Positions 7,954-15,464 of a stretch of DNA of 16,514 bases are shown here, in pieces. The DNA comes from Gammaproteobacteria bacterium (GTDB taxonomy: Bacteria > Pseudomonadota > Gammaproteobacteria > UBA4575): assembly GCA_027297825.1 (NCBI GenBank), contig JAPUHH010000206.1, positions 1 to 16,514 of the forward strand. The letters run 5' to 3'. The notes beneath the pieces are model-generated. The model was not told the DNA's origin. It was given only the letters and a program-made list of their open reading frames with translations, and made no database searches. Position 1 is the first letter of the stretch. Each line of letters starts with the position of its first letter. Made by a program: the position numbers and the translations under genes.

Positions 7954-8113
7954 AAAATTATAAAACGTGGAGGAAATTAAAGTACCGAAACATCCATGAA
8001 CGCTGTATTGTATCTCCGTTTGTAATCTATATTTGCTTCAATCAATGCAGTCATAGCACAATCTCGTCACGGCTAAAAAATATTTCACCCTCTATCTGTT
8101 TGCAGAACACCAA
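7954..8113. promoter_or_regulatory. Divergent control region between mtnA and mtaD
   Basis: This 160-base gap must hold the promoters for both genes. It is AT-rich, but I found no convincing -35/-10 pair at 16 to 18 bases in either direction and no strong inverted repeat. No SAM-riboswitch-like structure was recognised. The assignment rests on gene orientation only. Confidence 0.4.
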
Positions 8114-9442
8114 ATGAAAAATGTCCAAACCCTTATTCACGGGAAAAATATCATTCCTATGGACAAACAGGAGCAAACCTTAGTAGATTTCAGCATCGCC
8201 ATTCAAGACGGCCGCATTCTGGATATCTTGCCAAGTGCAGATGCACAAAAAAACTATTCATGTGACTCAAGCTACAACTACGGACATCACATTATCATAC
8301 CTGGGCTTATCAATACGCACACGCATGCGGCGATGAGTTTGTTTCGTGGTTTAGCCAATGATCTGCCTCTCATGGAGTGGCTGCAAAATCATGTTTGGCC
8401 TGCAGAAAAAAAATGGGCCAACGATGATTTTGTAAAAGCAGGCACACAATTAGCCATTGCAGAAATGCTTCGCGGAGGTATTAAGTTCTTTAATGACATG
8501 TACTTTTTTGCCGAAACGACAGCAAGAGTTGCTGCTGAAGCTGGTATACGTGCACATATCGGCATGATTCTGCTCGACTTCCCGACACCGTATGCGCAAG
8601 ACCCCAATCAATACATCGCCAAGGGTTTGGCAATTCATGATCAATACAAATTACACCCCTTAGTAAAATGCACTTTTGCACCACATGCGCCATACACCAT
8701 TTCCAACGCTCCATTAGAGCGTGTCGCAATGCTAGCAAATGAGCTCGAACTACCTGTTCATATCCACCTACATGAAACAGAGGATGAAATTGCAAAAAGC
8801 CTAGAACAATATCAAATGCGCCCTTTGCAACGCCTACATAAACTGGATTTAGTGAATAGCGCTTTAATTGCCGTACACATGACGCAACTTCAAGAAGATG
8901 AAATTTATTTATTAGCTGAAACTAAAGCGAACGTCGTGCATTGCCCTGAGTCTAACCTGAAATTAGCCAGTGGATTTTGCCCAGTGCAACAACTCATAGA
9001 TAAAAATATAAACGTGGCGCTGGGAACAGATAGTTGTGCCAGCAATGATGACCTAGATATGTTTAGTGAAATTCATACTGCAGCACTATTAGCAAAAGGG
9101 ATCGCCCAAAATGCAACCGCACTGCCTGCCTACCAAGCGCTGCGTTGCGCTACAATCAATGCTGCAGTTGCATTAGGTATTGATAAGGAAACAGGTTCTT
9201 TAGAAAAAGGTAAGTCAGCAGATATAACAATCATTGATATTGATTCGCTAGAAGCTCAACCTATATACGATCCGGTTGGGCATTTAGTCTATGCCACACA
9301 GCGCCACCAGGTATCCGACGTCTGGGTTGCCGGCAAACAGCTATTACATAACGGACAATTAAAAACCCTAGACAAAGATGAGATTTTAAGCCAAACGCGA
9401 GAGTGGAATAACAAGATCATAAACTCTACAGCGGTTAACTAA
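8114..9442 (+). CDS. mtaD: 5-methylthioadenosine/S-adenosylhomocysteine deaminase MtaD
   Basis: This metal-dependent amidohydrolase deaminates methylthioadenosine to methylthioinosine and can deaminate S-adenosylhomocysteine. The 442-residue protein has the metal-binding HTH pair H69 and H71 in INTHTHAAMSLFRG, the HIHLHETEDE motif with H216, H218 and H220, further conserved histidines at 255 and 276, and the metal-ligand aspartate D306 in ALGTDSCASNDDLDMF. The C-terminal GSLEKGKSADI stretch returns to the outer beta-sandwich. Its divergent neighbour mtnA acts two steps later, which supports the MTA role over the related guanine, cytosine and TRZ/ATZ deaminases. A methylthioinosine phosphorylase would be needed between them and is not in the window. 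The next gene, ubiG, begins 78 bases downstream. Confidence 0.9.
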   Translation: MKNVQTLIHGKNIIPMDKQEQTLVDFSIAIQDGRILDILPSADAQKNYSCDSSYNYGHHIIIPGLINTHTHAAMSLFRGLANDLPLMEWLQNHVWPAEKKWANDDFVKAGTQLAIAEMLRGGIKFFNDMYFFAETTARVAAEAGIRAHIGMILLDFPTPYAQDPNQYIAKGLAIHDQYKLHPLVKCTFAPHAPYTISNAPLERVAMLANELELPVHIHLHETEDEIAKSLEQYQMRPLQRLHKLDLVNSALIAVHMTQLQEDEIYLLAETKANVVHCPESNLKLASGFCPVQQLIDKNINVALGTDSCASNDDLDMFSEIHTAALLAKGIAQNATALPAYQALRCATINAAVALGIDKETGSLEKGKSADITIIDIDSLEAQPIYDPVGHLVYATQRHQVSDVWVAGKQLLHNGQLKTLDKDEILSQTREWNNKIINSTAVN

Positions 9443-9520
9443 ATAATACGTACACCGTGTAAAATATCCGTTGTAATGAAATTTTGATTTAAATGTAAAC
9501 TCACTAAAAACAGATAAACT

Positions 9521-10225
9521 ATGCCAAACACCAATACAAATTTTGACAAAAACGAATTAGCAAAGTTTGAAGCACTGGCTTATCGATGGTGGGATACAGA
9601 AAGTGAATTCAAGTCACTGCACGACATCAACCCTCTACGCTTAAATTTTATCGATGAGCATGCAGGACTTAAAGGTAAAAAAGTCCTCGATATAGGCTGC
9701 GGTGGTGGCGTCTTAGCAGAATCGATGGTCCATCAAGGCGCTGAGGTGATGGGCATCGACTTAGGTGATGCACCTCTTACCGTAGCAAAACTACATGCAA
9801 AAGAACAAAATCTCGACGTGGACTATCAAGCCATCTCAGCAGAAGACTTAGCGGACCAACAGCCAGCCTCCTTTGATGTTGTTACTTGCATGGAAATGCT
9901 TGAACACGTCCCTGATCCAGCAGCAATTGTTGAAGCCTGTTCGGAGTTGGTCAAACCAGACGGTCATGTGTTTTTTTCGACGATCAACCGCAATCCAAAA
10001 TCATTTTTATTTGCAATTGTTGGTGCAGAATATATCTTAAACCTCCTACCCAAGGGCACGCACGAATTTGAAAAATTAATTCGCCCTTCTGAACTCGACC
10101 ACTGGATTCGTCGTTTCTCTATGTATACAAATGAAATTGTGGGTATGAATTACAATCCTTTAAATAAATCTTATAATCTATCCGCAGACATCAGCGTAAA
10201 TTATCTCATCCACGCTAAAAAATAA
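9521..10225 (+). CDS. ubiG: Ubiquinone biosynthesis O-methyltransferase UbiG
   Basis: UbiG carries out both SAM-dependent O-methylations of ubiquinone synthesis, at the membrane surface. The N-terminal FEALAYRWWDTESEFKSLHD stretch (residues 16-35) is the family signature. SAM motif I is VLDIGCGGG at 55-63, the acidic residue ending strand 2 is D80 in GIDLG, and VTCMEMLEHVPDP at 121-133 is the post-II motif. A hydrophobic insert with GAEYILNLLPKGTHEFEKLIRPS (about 168-190) corresponds to the segment reported to bind membrane lipid in E. coli UbiG. At 234 residues it is close to the E. coli length of 240. It is 21 bases before the HAD phosphatase and probably shares its transcript. No Shine-Dalgarno sequence precedes the ATG. 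Confidence 0.96.
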   Translation: MPNTNTNFDKNELAKFEALAYRWWDTESEFKSLHDINPLRLNFIDEHAGLKGKKVLDIGCGGGVLAESMVHQGAEVMGIDLGDAPLTVAKLHAKEQNLDVDYQAISAEDLADQQPASFDVVTCMEMLEHVPDPAAIVEACSELVKPDGHVFFSTINRNPKSFLFAIVGAEYILNLLPKGTHEFEKLIRPSELDHWIRRFSMYTNEIVGMNYNPLNKSYNLSADISVNYLIHAKK

Positions 10226-10246
10226 TTGCGTTAACCATTAGCTTTC

Positions 10247-10921
10247 ATGAGCAGCTCACCTAAAGTTCACGCCGTACTATTTGATTTAGACGGCACATTG
10301 GCAGATACCTCGCCAGACATGACTGACGCGCTGAATGAATTATTGATTCGACATAATAAAAATACACTCAAATATGAGTTAGTACGTAAAAACACCTCAC
10401 GAGGCAGTATCGCGATGATAGAACTAGGCTTCGGAGGACCTCTCGAAGAAAAACATAGTTTGCAGCTACGTGATGAATTCTTACAGATCTATGCCAGTAT
10501 GCTTTGCAATAAAACCAAATTATTCCCCGGTGTAGCTGAATTGCTAGATTTTTTAGACCAAACTAAAATTCCATGGGGAATCGTCACTAATAAGCCCGGC
10601 AGACTCGCTGAACCTTTAATTCAAGAACTTGATATCGCCTATCGAGCCATCTGCACAGTCAGCGGCGATGCCCTTTCTAAAAGAAAACCCAGCCCCGACC
10701 AATTAATTCATGCCGCAAATATTTTAGGCGTTGATGTAGCGGATTGCGTCTATATGGGTGATGACCCACGCGATGTGCAGGCTGGTAAAGCCGCAAATAT
10801 GAAAACTGCGGTCGCCGCCTATGGTTATATCCAAGACAACCAAGACCCGTACAACTGGGAAGCAGACGTTGTTTTTAAAAATGCCCTTGATCTGAAGGAT
10901 TGGCTTTTTACTCATAACTGA
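10247..10921 (+). CDS. HAD phosphatase, Gph family; by context probably MupP (MurNAc-6-phosphate phosphatase)
   Basis: This 224-residue haloacid-dehalogenase phosphatase uses the nucleophile D13 and acid/base D15 in LFDLDGTLADT, motif II T114 in GIVTNKPGR, the motif III lysine K147 in SKRKPSP, and the metal-binding GDDPRD at 171-176. The cap domain lies between about residues 20 and 90. Automatic annotation would call it phosphoglycolate phosphatase. Its position between ubiG and (after rmuC and cysC) yciK matches, as I recall, Pseudomonas MupP, which dephosphorylates N-acetylmuramic acid 6-phosphate in cell-wall recycling. The C-terminal AYGYI-x5-DP-x2-W-x-AD pattern also resembles that group. 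MupP would need AmgK and MurU elsewhere in the genome. It is 21 bases after ubiG and 14 before rmuC, so all three are probably co-transcribed. The phosphatase family is sure; substrate is inferred. Confidence 0.85.
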   Translation: MSSSPKVHAVLFDLDGTLADTSPDMTDALNELLIRHNKNTLKYELVRKNTSRGSIAMIELGFGGPLEEKHSLQLRDEFLQIYASMLCNKTKLFPGVAELLDFLDQTKIPWGIVTNKPGRLAEPLIQELDIAYRAICTVSGDALSKRKPSPDQLIHAANILGVDVADCVYMGDDPRDVQAGKAANMKTAVAAYGYIQDNQDPYNWEADVVFKNALDLKDWLFTHN

Positions 10922-10935
10922 TCAAAAATGTAGCA

Positions 10936-12246
10936 ATGATCAATATTGATTTACACACCGCTTGGCAATTTATTTTGCTCTGTGTAAGTCTATGCTTGTT
11001 AAGTGCTGCATTAGGAGCGCTTATCATGCGTAATCGAGCACGCAAAGAATGTGAGCAACTCGAGACCCATAAACAAAAGCTATCTATGCAGCTTGAGCAT
11101 GAAAAAGAGCGCTATTTAGAAAAAATTGAAACCATTAAAGAATCCCGCCAGCAGTTAGAACAATCATTTTCAGCGTTATCCCAACAAGCCTTAAAATTAA
11201 ATAATGAGCACTTTCTTTTACTAGCCAAAGAAAAACTCTCACAATATCAAATCCAGGCAGAAGCCAATCTTGATAAAAAAGAAAAAGCCATTGAAACCCT
11301 TTTAAAACCCATCAATGAAACTTTAAAGCAAACTGAGTCACAGATACGCACGATAGAGAAAGAACGCAAAGAATCATTTGGCTCACTCTCGCAGCATCTA
11401 AAATCTATCAACGAATCTCAAACCAATCTACGATTAGAAACCCAAAACCTTGTACAAGCATTACGCCGCCCCGAAGTGCGCGGACAATGGGGTGAGTTAA
11501 CTCTAAAAAGAATTGCTGAACTTGCAGGCATGGTCAATCATTGCGACTTTTACGAACAACAACAGAGCGACCATAGCGATAGTCGGTTGCGACCTGACAT
11601 GATCGTGCGCATGCCAGATCAACGCGAATTGATTATAGATGCCAAAACACCATTAGATGCCTACCTTAACGCCACACAAACCAATGATGAAAAAATTCGC
11701 ACCACAGCCTTAATAAAACATGCGCGCAATGTTCGCGAACGCATGCGAGAACTGGCAAGTAAGGCTTACTGGAATCAATTCAAAAATTCACCCGACTTTG
11801 TGGTGTTATTTATTCCTGGCGAACAATTTCTTTCTGCCGCATTAGAACAGGATCCACAGCTTTTAGAAGATGCGTTAAAAAATAAAGTTATTCTAGCTAC
11901 TCCAACAAGCATCATTGCATTACTTCGAGCCGTCGCATTTGGATGGCGCCAAATGTCTGTAGCAAAAAATGCCGAAAAAATACGTGAGCTTGGTGAAGAT
12001 CTGTACCATCGCTTAGCAACATTTGCTGAACATTTACAAAATTTAGGCAAACACTTAAATTCCAGTGTAGAGCAATTTAATAAAGCAATCGGCTCCTTGG
12101 ATCGGCAAGTCCTACCCGGGGCAAGGAAATTTACCGAGCTAGGAATAGAGAGAAAAAAACCGATACCAGTGTTAAAAATGGTAGAAAATATGCCAAAATC
12201 TGTTATCAATCATAGCGTTACTACCAATGAGAATAATGACTTTTAG
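10936..12246 (+). CDS. rmuC: DNA recombination protein RmuC
   Basis: RmuC is a membrane-anchored, coiled-coil protein with a nuclease-like domain that limits recombination at inverted repeats in E. coli; its biochemical activity is not well defined. Residues about 11-31 form an N-terminal membrane segment. A long Gln/Glu/Lys-rich coiled coil covers roughly 34-180. The conserved RmuC domain begins at RRPEVRGQWGELTLKRI (177-193) and includes LRPDMIVRMP (208-217) and LIIDAKTPLDAY (222-233). The IIDAKTPLD motif matches the Asp...Asp-x-Lys arrangement of restriction-like nucleases. At 436 residues it is a normal length. It starts 14 bases after the phosphatase gene with no Shine-Dalgarno site, so translational coupling is possible. 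Its place between the phosphatase and yciK differs from the Pseudomonas order I recall. Confidence 0.94.
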   Translation: MINIDLHTAWQFILLCVSLCLLSAALGALIMRNRARKECEQLETHKQKLSMQLEHEKERYLEKIETIKESRQQLEQSFSALSQQALKLNNEHFLLLAKEKLSQYQIQAEANLDKKEKAIETLLKPINETLKQTESQIRTIEKERKESFGSLSQHLKSINESQTNLRLETQNLVQALRRPEVRGQWGELTLKRIAELAGMVNHCDFYEQQQSDHSDSRLRPDMIVRMPDQRELIIDAKTPLDAYLNATQTNDEKIRTTALIKHARNVRERMRELASKAYWNQFKNSPDFVVLFIPGEQFLSAALEQDPQLLEDALKNKVILATPTSIIALLRAVAFGWRQMSVAKNAEKIRELGEDLYHRLATFAEHLQNLGKHLNSSVEQFNKAIGSLDRQVLPGARKFTELGIERKKPIPVLKMVENMPKSVINHSVTTNENNDF

Positions 12247-12297
12247 AGAAATTAAATCAAATAAACCTAACCAACTTAACAGATTTATACATAAAGC

Positions 12298-12314
12298 TGA
12301 CACATAATTTGTCA
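12298..12314. promoter_or_regulatory. 17-base palindrome upstream of cysC, possible operator
   Basis: TGACA and TGTCA form perfect 5-base arms around seven bases, and seven of the eight symmetric pairs of the 17-base site match. The right arm is part of a -35-like TTGTCA. A TATACA lies 19 bases further on, a weak -10 at a long spacing. The palindrome ends 35 bases before the cysC ATG and could be an operator for cysC, either for a repressor or for a sulfur regulator. I do not recognise the binding protein. Confidence 0.35.
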
Positions 12315-12349
12315 CGCCGATCTCATACTAAATTATACAAAGCATCAAC

Positions 12350-12973
12350 ATGACAAACATTGCAAAAAAAATTAGCTCCAATGTCGTTTATCACTCAGCC
12401 ACAGTAAATCGACCAAGGCGTGAAAAACTATTAGGTCATCATGGAGCTGTCCTATGGTTCAGTGGATTATCTGGTGCCGGAAAATCTACCTTGGCACACT
12501 CAGTTGAGGAAGAGCTTCATATTAGAGATTGCCTGACCTATGTTTTTGATGGTGATAATGTTAGACACGGTTTATGTGGAGACCTTGGCTTTTCTTTAGA
12601 TGATAGAAAAGAAAATCTTCGCAGAATATCAGAAATGTGCAAACTTACCGCTGATGCGGGCATCATAGCTTTTACTGCTTTCATTTCCCCGGTGCAGAAA
12701 GATCGTCAAAATGCAAGAGCACTGATTGGGAATGAGGACTTTATTGAGATTTACTGTAAATGCTCATTAAGCATTTGTGAGGAAAGAGATGTAAAAGGGC
12801 TTTACAAAAAAGCCAGGGCCGGCTTGATTCCCGACTTTACGGGTATTTCATCGCCATACGAAGAACCAGAAAATGCAGACTTAGTCGTAGACACAGGATC
12901 CAATTCTTTAGAAGAATGCACAAACCAAGTACTAGGCTATTTATTTAGAAGGGGAATATTTTCAACAAAATAA
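12350..12973 (+). CDS. cysC: Adenylyl-sulfate (APS) kinase CysC
   Basis: CysC phosphorylates APS to PAPS, the activated sulfate used for assimilation or sulfotransfer. The 207-residue protein has the Walker A motif GLSGAGKST at 39-47, the DGDNVRHGL motif at 67-75, the FISP loop at 112-115 whose serine corresponds to the one phosphorylated in E. coli CysC, and the lid segment GLYKKARAGLIPDFTGISSPYE near 150-171. It is therefore an intact stand-alone kinase, not fused to CysN or a sulfurylase. None of cysD, cysN, cysH or a sulfotransferase is adjacent, which is unusual for the gene. The 103-base gap after rmuC and a palindrome in it suggest separate control. PAPS could feed sulfite reduction or polysaccharide sulfation; the window does not decide. 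Confidence 0.93.
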   Translation: MTNIAKKISSNVVYHSATVNRPRREKLLGHHGAVLWFSGLSGAGKSTLAHSVEEELHIRDCLTYVFDGDNVRHGLCGDLGFSLDDRKENLRRISEMCKLTADAGIIAFTAFISPVQKDRQNARALIGNEDFIEIYCKCSLSICEERDVKGLYKKARAGLIPDFTGISSPYEEPENADLVVDTGSNSLEECTNQVLGYLFRRGIFSTK

Positions 12974-13073
12974 ATATACTATATTTTTTATACGCAGCAC
13001 ATTAAACTCTTACACTCTAGCTTAATGACCTTACTAGGCTATCTAGAATAATTTTTTAATAAATGCTTACTTG

Positions 13074-13850
13074 ATGCCTCCAACGCAGAATAATCTTCAA
13101 AACTTAAACGAATATCTGACAACCAAAGATCTTCTAAAAGACAAATACGTTACCATCACAGGCGCAACCGATGGCATCGGAAAAGCAATATCCATAGCAT
13201 GCGCTTCGCATGGAGCTCGACTTTTATTGCTAGCAAAAAATGAGAATAAGCTGAATTCTCTTTTAAGAGAACTATCGCAGCTTTCCGAGCAACCACATCA
13301 ATCGTACCTGCTAGATCTCAGCACTGCTGGAGAAATAGATTACATAAAGCTTGCTGAATTTATCGCCTCCCAAGAAACGCCTCTCGATTCGCTTGTGATA
13401 AATGCCGGATACATCGAGGCCTTGCAGGGGTTAAGAAATTTTCAACTTGATAATTGGTTGCGCACGATCACAATCAATCAGCATGCACCATTCTTGCTGA
13501 CACGAAGCTGCATTCCATCTCTTGAATTATCCAAAGATCCTACTATTGTCTTTTCCACACACGAATGCACTAAAGCCTATTGGGGCGCCTATGGTGTGGC
13601 AAAATCTGCGCAATTGGGCATGATGAAAATCCTTGCAGATGAGCTTGATGGCGACAAACCTATACGTGTAAATGGCGTAGACCCATCCCCAGTAGGTACA
13701 AAACTTAGAACCAAAAATTATCCGGGCTTAAACCCCCAATCCTTTCCCTCACCAGATGAAGTAGTCGCCCCCTATCTATATTTTATTGGGCCTGACAGCA
13801 AAGGGGTCACGGGCGTAAACTATAAAATGAATCCGGATTTTTCTGGTTAA
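13074..13850 (+). CDS. yciK: YciK-family short-chain oxidoreductase
   Basis: This cytosolic NAD(P)-dependent short-chain dehydrogenase is of unknown substrate. The 258-residue protein has TGATDGIG at 29-36, the NAG motif at 110-112, the catalytic serine at about 161 and the pair Y173 and K177. The surrounding WGAYGVAKSAQLGMMKILADE wording is characteristic of YciK rather than FabG. The C-terminal SKGVTGVNYKMNPD is also usual for it. A TTG at 13071 lies in frame just before the ATG at 13074; I chose the ATG because family proteins begin with a short polar leader and TTG adds only one residue. Neighbours ubiG, HAD phosphatase and yciK form a recurrent gammaproteobacterial cluster, here interrupted by rmuC and cysC. 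The gene converges on the glycosylase gene and their stop codons overlap at TTAA (13847-13850). Confidence 0.9.
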   Translation: MPPTQNNLQNLNEYLTTKDLLKDKYVTITGATDGIGKAISIACASHGARLLLLAKNENKLNSLLRELSQLSEQPHQSYLLDLSTAGEIDYIKLAEFIASQETPLDSLVINAGYIEALQGLRNFQLDNWLRTITINQHAPFLLTRSCIPSLELSKDPTIVFSTHECTKAYWGAYGVAKSAQLGMMKILADELDGDKPIRVNGVDPSPVGTKLRTKNYPGLNPQSFPSPDEVVAPYLYFIGPDSKGVTGVNYKMNPDFSG

Positions 13851-14524
13851 GCATGCTTATCATTAAATTTACAAATAGAGTCTAAACCACAATTTTTACA
13901 ATTTGGCTTAGGTTTGCACACATGCTTGCCATGCCGCACAACTAACGCATGATACTCACCAAATAACTTTTGTTTATTCGGTAACTGCGATTCAAATAGT
14001 ACGCGTAGTTCATCGTAGGGTTCAGTACCTACAATCACTCCAAGACGCGAAAAAATCCTGCGTGTATACGAGTCAATCACGAACACGGGCCGATTGAAGG
14101 CATACAGTAAAATATCATCAGCAGTTTCATGGCCAACGCCATAGATGCCAATTAACTCTTGGCGTAATTTTGCAGTAGACCAATAACGTAACCGAGGATA
14201 TTCTCCCTTTTCCACATACCACTCACAGAATTTCTTTAGGCGGTTTGACTTAACATTGAAATAGCCTGACGGCCTAATCAGTTCAGCTATAGACTCATGC
14301 TTTGCATCCGCAATCACATCCGCAAAAAGATAATTCGAAGCTTTTAAATTGTTAATCGCCTTTTCAACATTTGTCCAAGCCGTATTCTGCGTGAGAATTG
14401 CACCCACCATCACTTCAAATCTTGAATCAGCCGGCCACCAGTCCTGATGGCAATGTTGTTGTAAGAGTTTTTTATATGCCTTAGCCGCCCATTTTCCACC
14501 TTGTCTTTTGCTAAGCTTACGCAT
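13847..14524 (-). CDS. Endonuclease III-like HhH-GPD DNA glycosylase with Fe-S cysteines, COG2231-like, probably monofunctional
   Basis: This base-excision enzyme probably removes damaged bases, perhaps alkylated ones. The LTQNTAW motif sits near residue 45-51, the helix-hairpin-helix is IGIYGVGHETADDILLYA (125-142) and the catalytic aspartate is D151 in VIDSYTRR. Four C-terminal cysteines, C203, C209, C212 and C218, follow a C-x5-C-x2-C-x5-C pattern, one residue shorter in the first gap than the Nth/MutY Fe-S loop. Where Nth has its Schiff-base lysine in the hairpin (GVGRKTA), this protein has Glu (GVGHETA, E133), so it should lack the lyase step. I prefer the ATG at 14524 (225 residues) over an in-frame TTG at 14536 that would add four residues. 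It lies about 36 bases after rluB and is likely co-transcribed. Canonical nth is therefore probably elsewhere in the genome. Confidence 0.85.
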   Translation of the reverse strand: MRKLSKRQGGKWAAKAYKKLLQQHCHQDWWPADSRFEVMVGAILTQNTAWTNVEKAINNLKASNYLFADVIADAKHESIAELIRPSGYFNVKSNRLKKFCEWYVEKGEYPRLRYWSTAKLRQELIGIYGVGHETADDILLYAFNRPVFVIDSYTRRIFSRLGVIVGTEPYDELRVLFESQLPNKQKLFGEYHALVVRHGKHVCKPKPNCKNCGLDSICKFNDKHA

Positions 14525-14560
14525 GGCTTTAATCAAAAATTAACCCACTAACTCTGTCAC

Positions 14561-15295
14561 TTAGGTTAATTTATACAACTGCTCAACCTTGCTATCCGAC
14601 AACTCAACGTATTTGCCTTCATTCAGCTCTCTTGGCAGAGTAATTGTTCCGTAACGTGTGCGGATTAATCGACTTACCTGCAACCCTTGAGATTCCCAAA
14701 GCCTGCGCACCTCTCTATTTCGACCTTCTTTTAAGACAATTCGGCACCAGCTATTAGCACCTCTTGATTCTTGCACCTCAAGCAATTTTAGCTTTGCTAA
14801 ACCATCCTCAAGCTGCACGCCTTGTTGTAAGCGCGACAATATTTCATCAGTTATTTCACCATGAACGCGCACCCTATACTCTCGTTCAATTTGATTTCTT
14901 GGGTGCATCAAATTATTGGCAAGCTCGCCATCCGTGGTCAACAACAACAATCCTGAAGTATTTAAGTCCAGACGGCCCACGGACAACCAACGACCTGAAT
15001 TTAAGGGTGGCAGTTGATCAAATATCTTAGGTCTTTGCTGAGGATCATCTCGTGTAACCAGCTCTCCACAAGGCTTATGATAAAGTAGCACTCGCACCTC
15101 AACTTGAGAGGTAAAGCGATACGACTCACCACGAATTACAATTTTCTCGTTACCAGTAATGCGCTGCCCAAGAACACACAACTCCCCATCCACCTGAATC
15201 TCTCCAGCCACAATCCAACGTTCGATTTCACGACGTGAGGCAACACCTTGGTTCGCCAGAAATTTTTGTACTCGTTCAGACAATTCGATACTCAT
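14561..15295 (-). CDS. rluB: 23S rRNA pseudouridine synthase RluB (RsuA/RluB/RluE family)
   Basis: RluB isomerises a uridine in the peptidyl-transferase-proximal region of 23S rRNA (U2605 in E. coli). The 244-residue protein starts with an S4 RNA-binding domain (SERVQKFLANQGVASRREIERWI, residues 6-28) and continues into the synthase domain. The LLYHKPCGELVTRDDPQQRPK stretch at 70-90 matches RluB rather than RsuA. The catalytic aspartate is D110 in GRLDLNTSGLLLLTTDGELAN, and EGRNREVRRLWE comes near the C-terminus. It lacks the long C-terminal tail of the E. coli protein. The start ATG fits the family N-terminus. A promoter candidate is 26 bases upstream, and the glycosylase gene follows closely on the same strand. 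The usual scpA-scpB neighbours are not seen here. Confidence 0.92.
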   Translation of the reverse strand: MSIELSERVQKFLANQGVASRREIERWIVAGEIQVDGELCVLGQRITGNEKIVIRGESYRFTSQVEVRVLLYHKPCGELVTRDDPQQRPKIFDQLPPLNSGRWLSVGRLDLNTSGLLLLTTDGELANNLMHPRNQIEREYRVRVHGEITDEILSRLQQGVQLEDGLAKLKLLEVQESRGANSWCRIVLKEGRNREVRRLWESQGLQVSRLIRTRYGTITLPRELNEGKYVELSDSKVEQLYKLT

Positions 15296-15320
15296 TTATA
15301 TTTTTACCAAGTATTACATA

Positions 15321-15348
15321 AGTATATTATTTTATTTCAACAAGTCAG
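15321..15348 (-). promoter_or_regulatory. Sigma-70-like promoter candidate for rluB
   Basis: On the minus strand a -35 hexamer CTGACT (plus 15343-15348, four of six) and a -10 hexamer TATACT (plus 15321-15326, five of six) are 16 bases apart. Transcription would begin near 15314, about 19 bases before the rluB ATG. Confidence 0.4.
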
Positions 15349-15464
15349 ATGGGAAGCTCAAGAGAAATGTTGGACTAGAGATAGAATAATTTTCTAGCAG
15401 CTCTTCAATGCATAGCTATTAATATAGGAATATCTGCATTCGGCCAATAGCGGACGAACTATCG

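Noticed and set aside
7957..7962. TATAAT three bases before the mtnA ATG, read as a promoter for a leaderless message
   Set aside because: No -35 fits at 16 to 18 bases, and the start of transcription would fall inside or after the ATG.
8389..8795. Minus-strand open frames inside mtaD
   Set aside because: They are antisense shadows of the catalytic-domain coding region and show no family motifs.
9450..9460. Short palindrome TACACCGTGTA between mtaD and ubiG
   Set aside because: Five-base arms around one base are too short to call an operator and no T-tract makes it a terminator.
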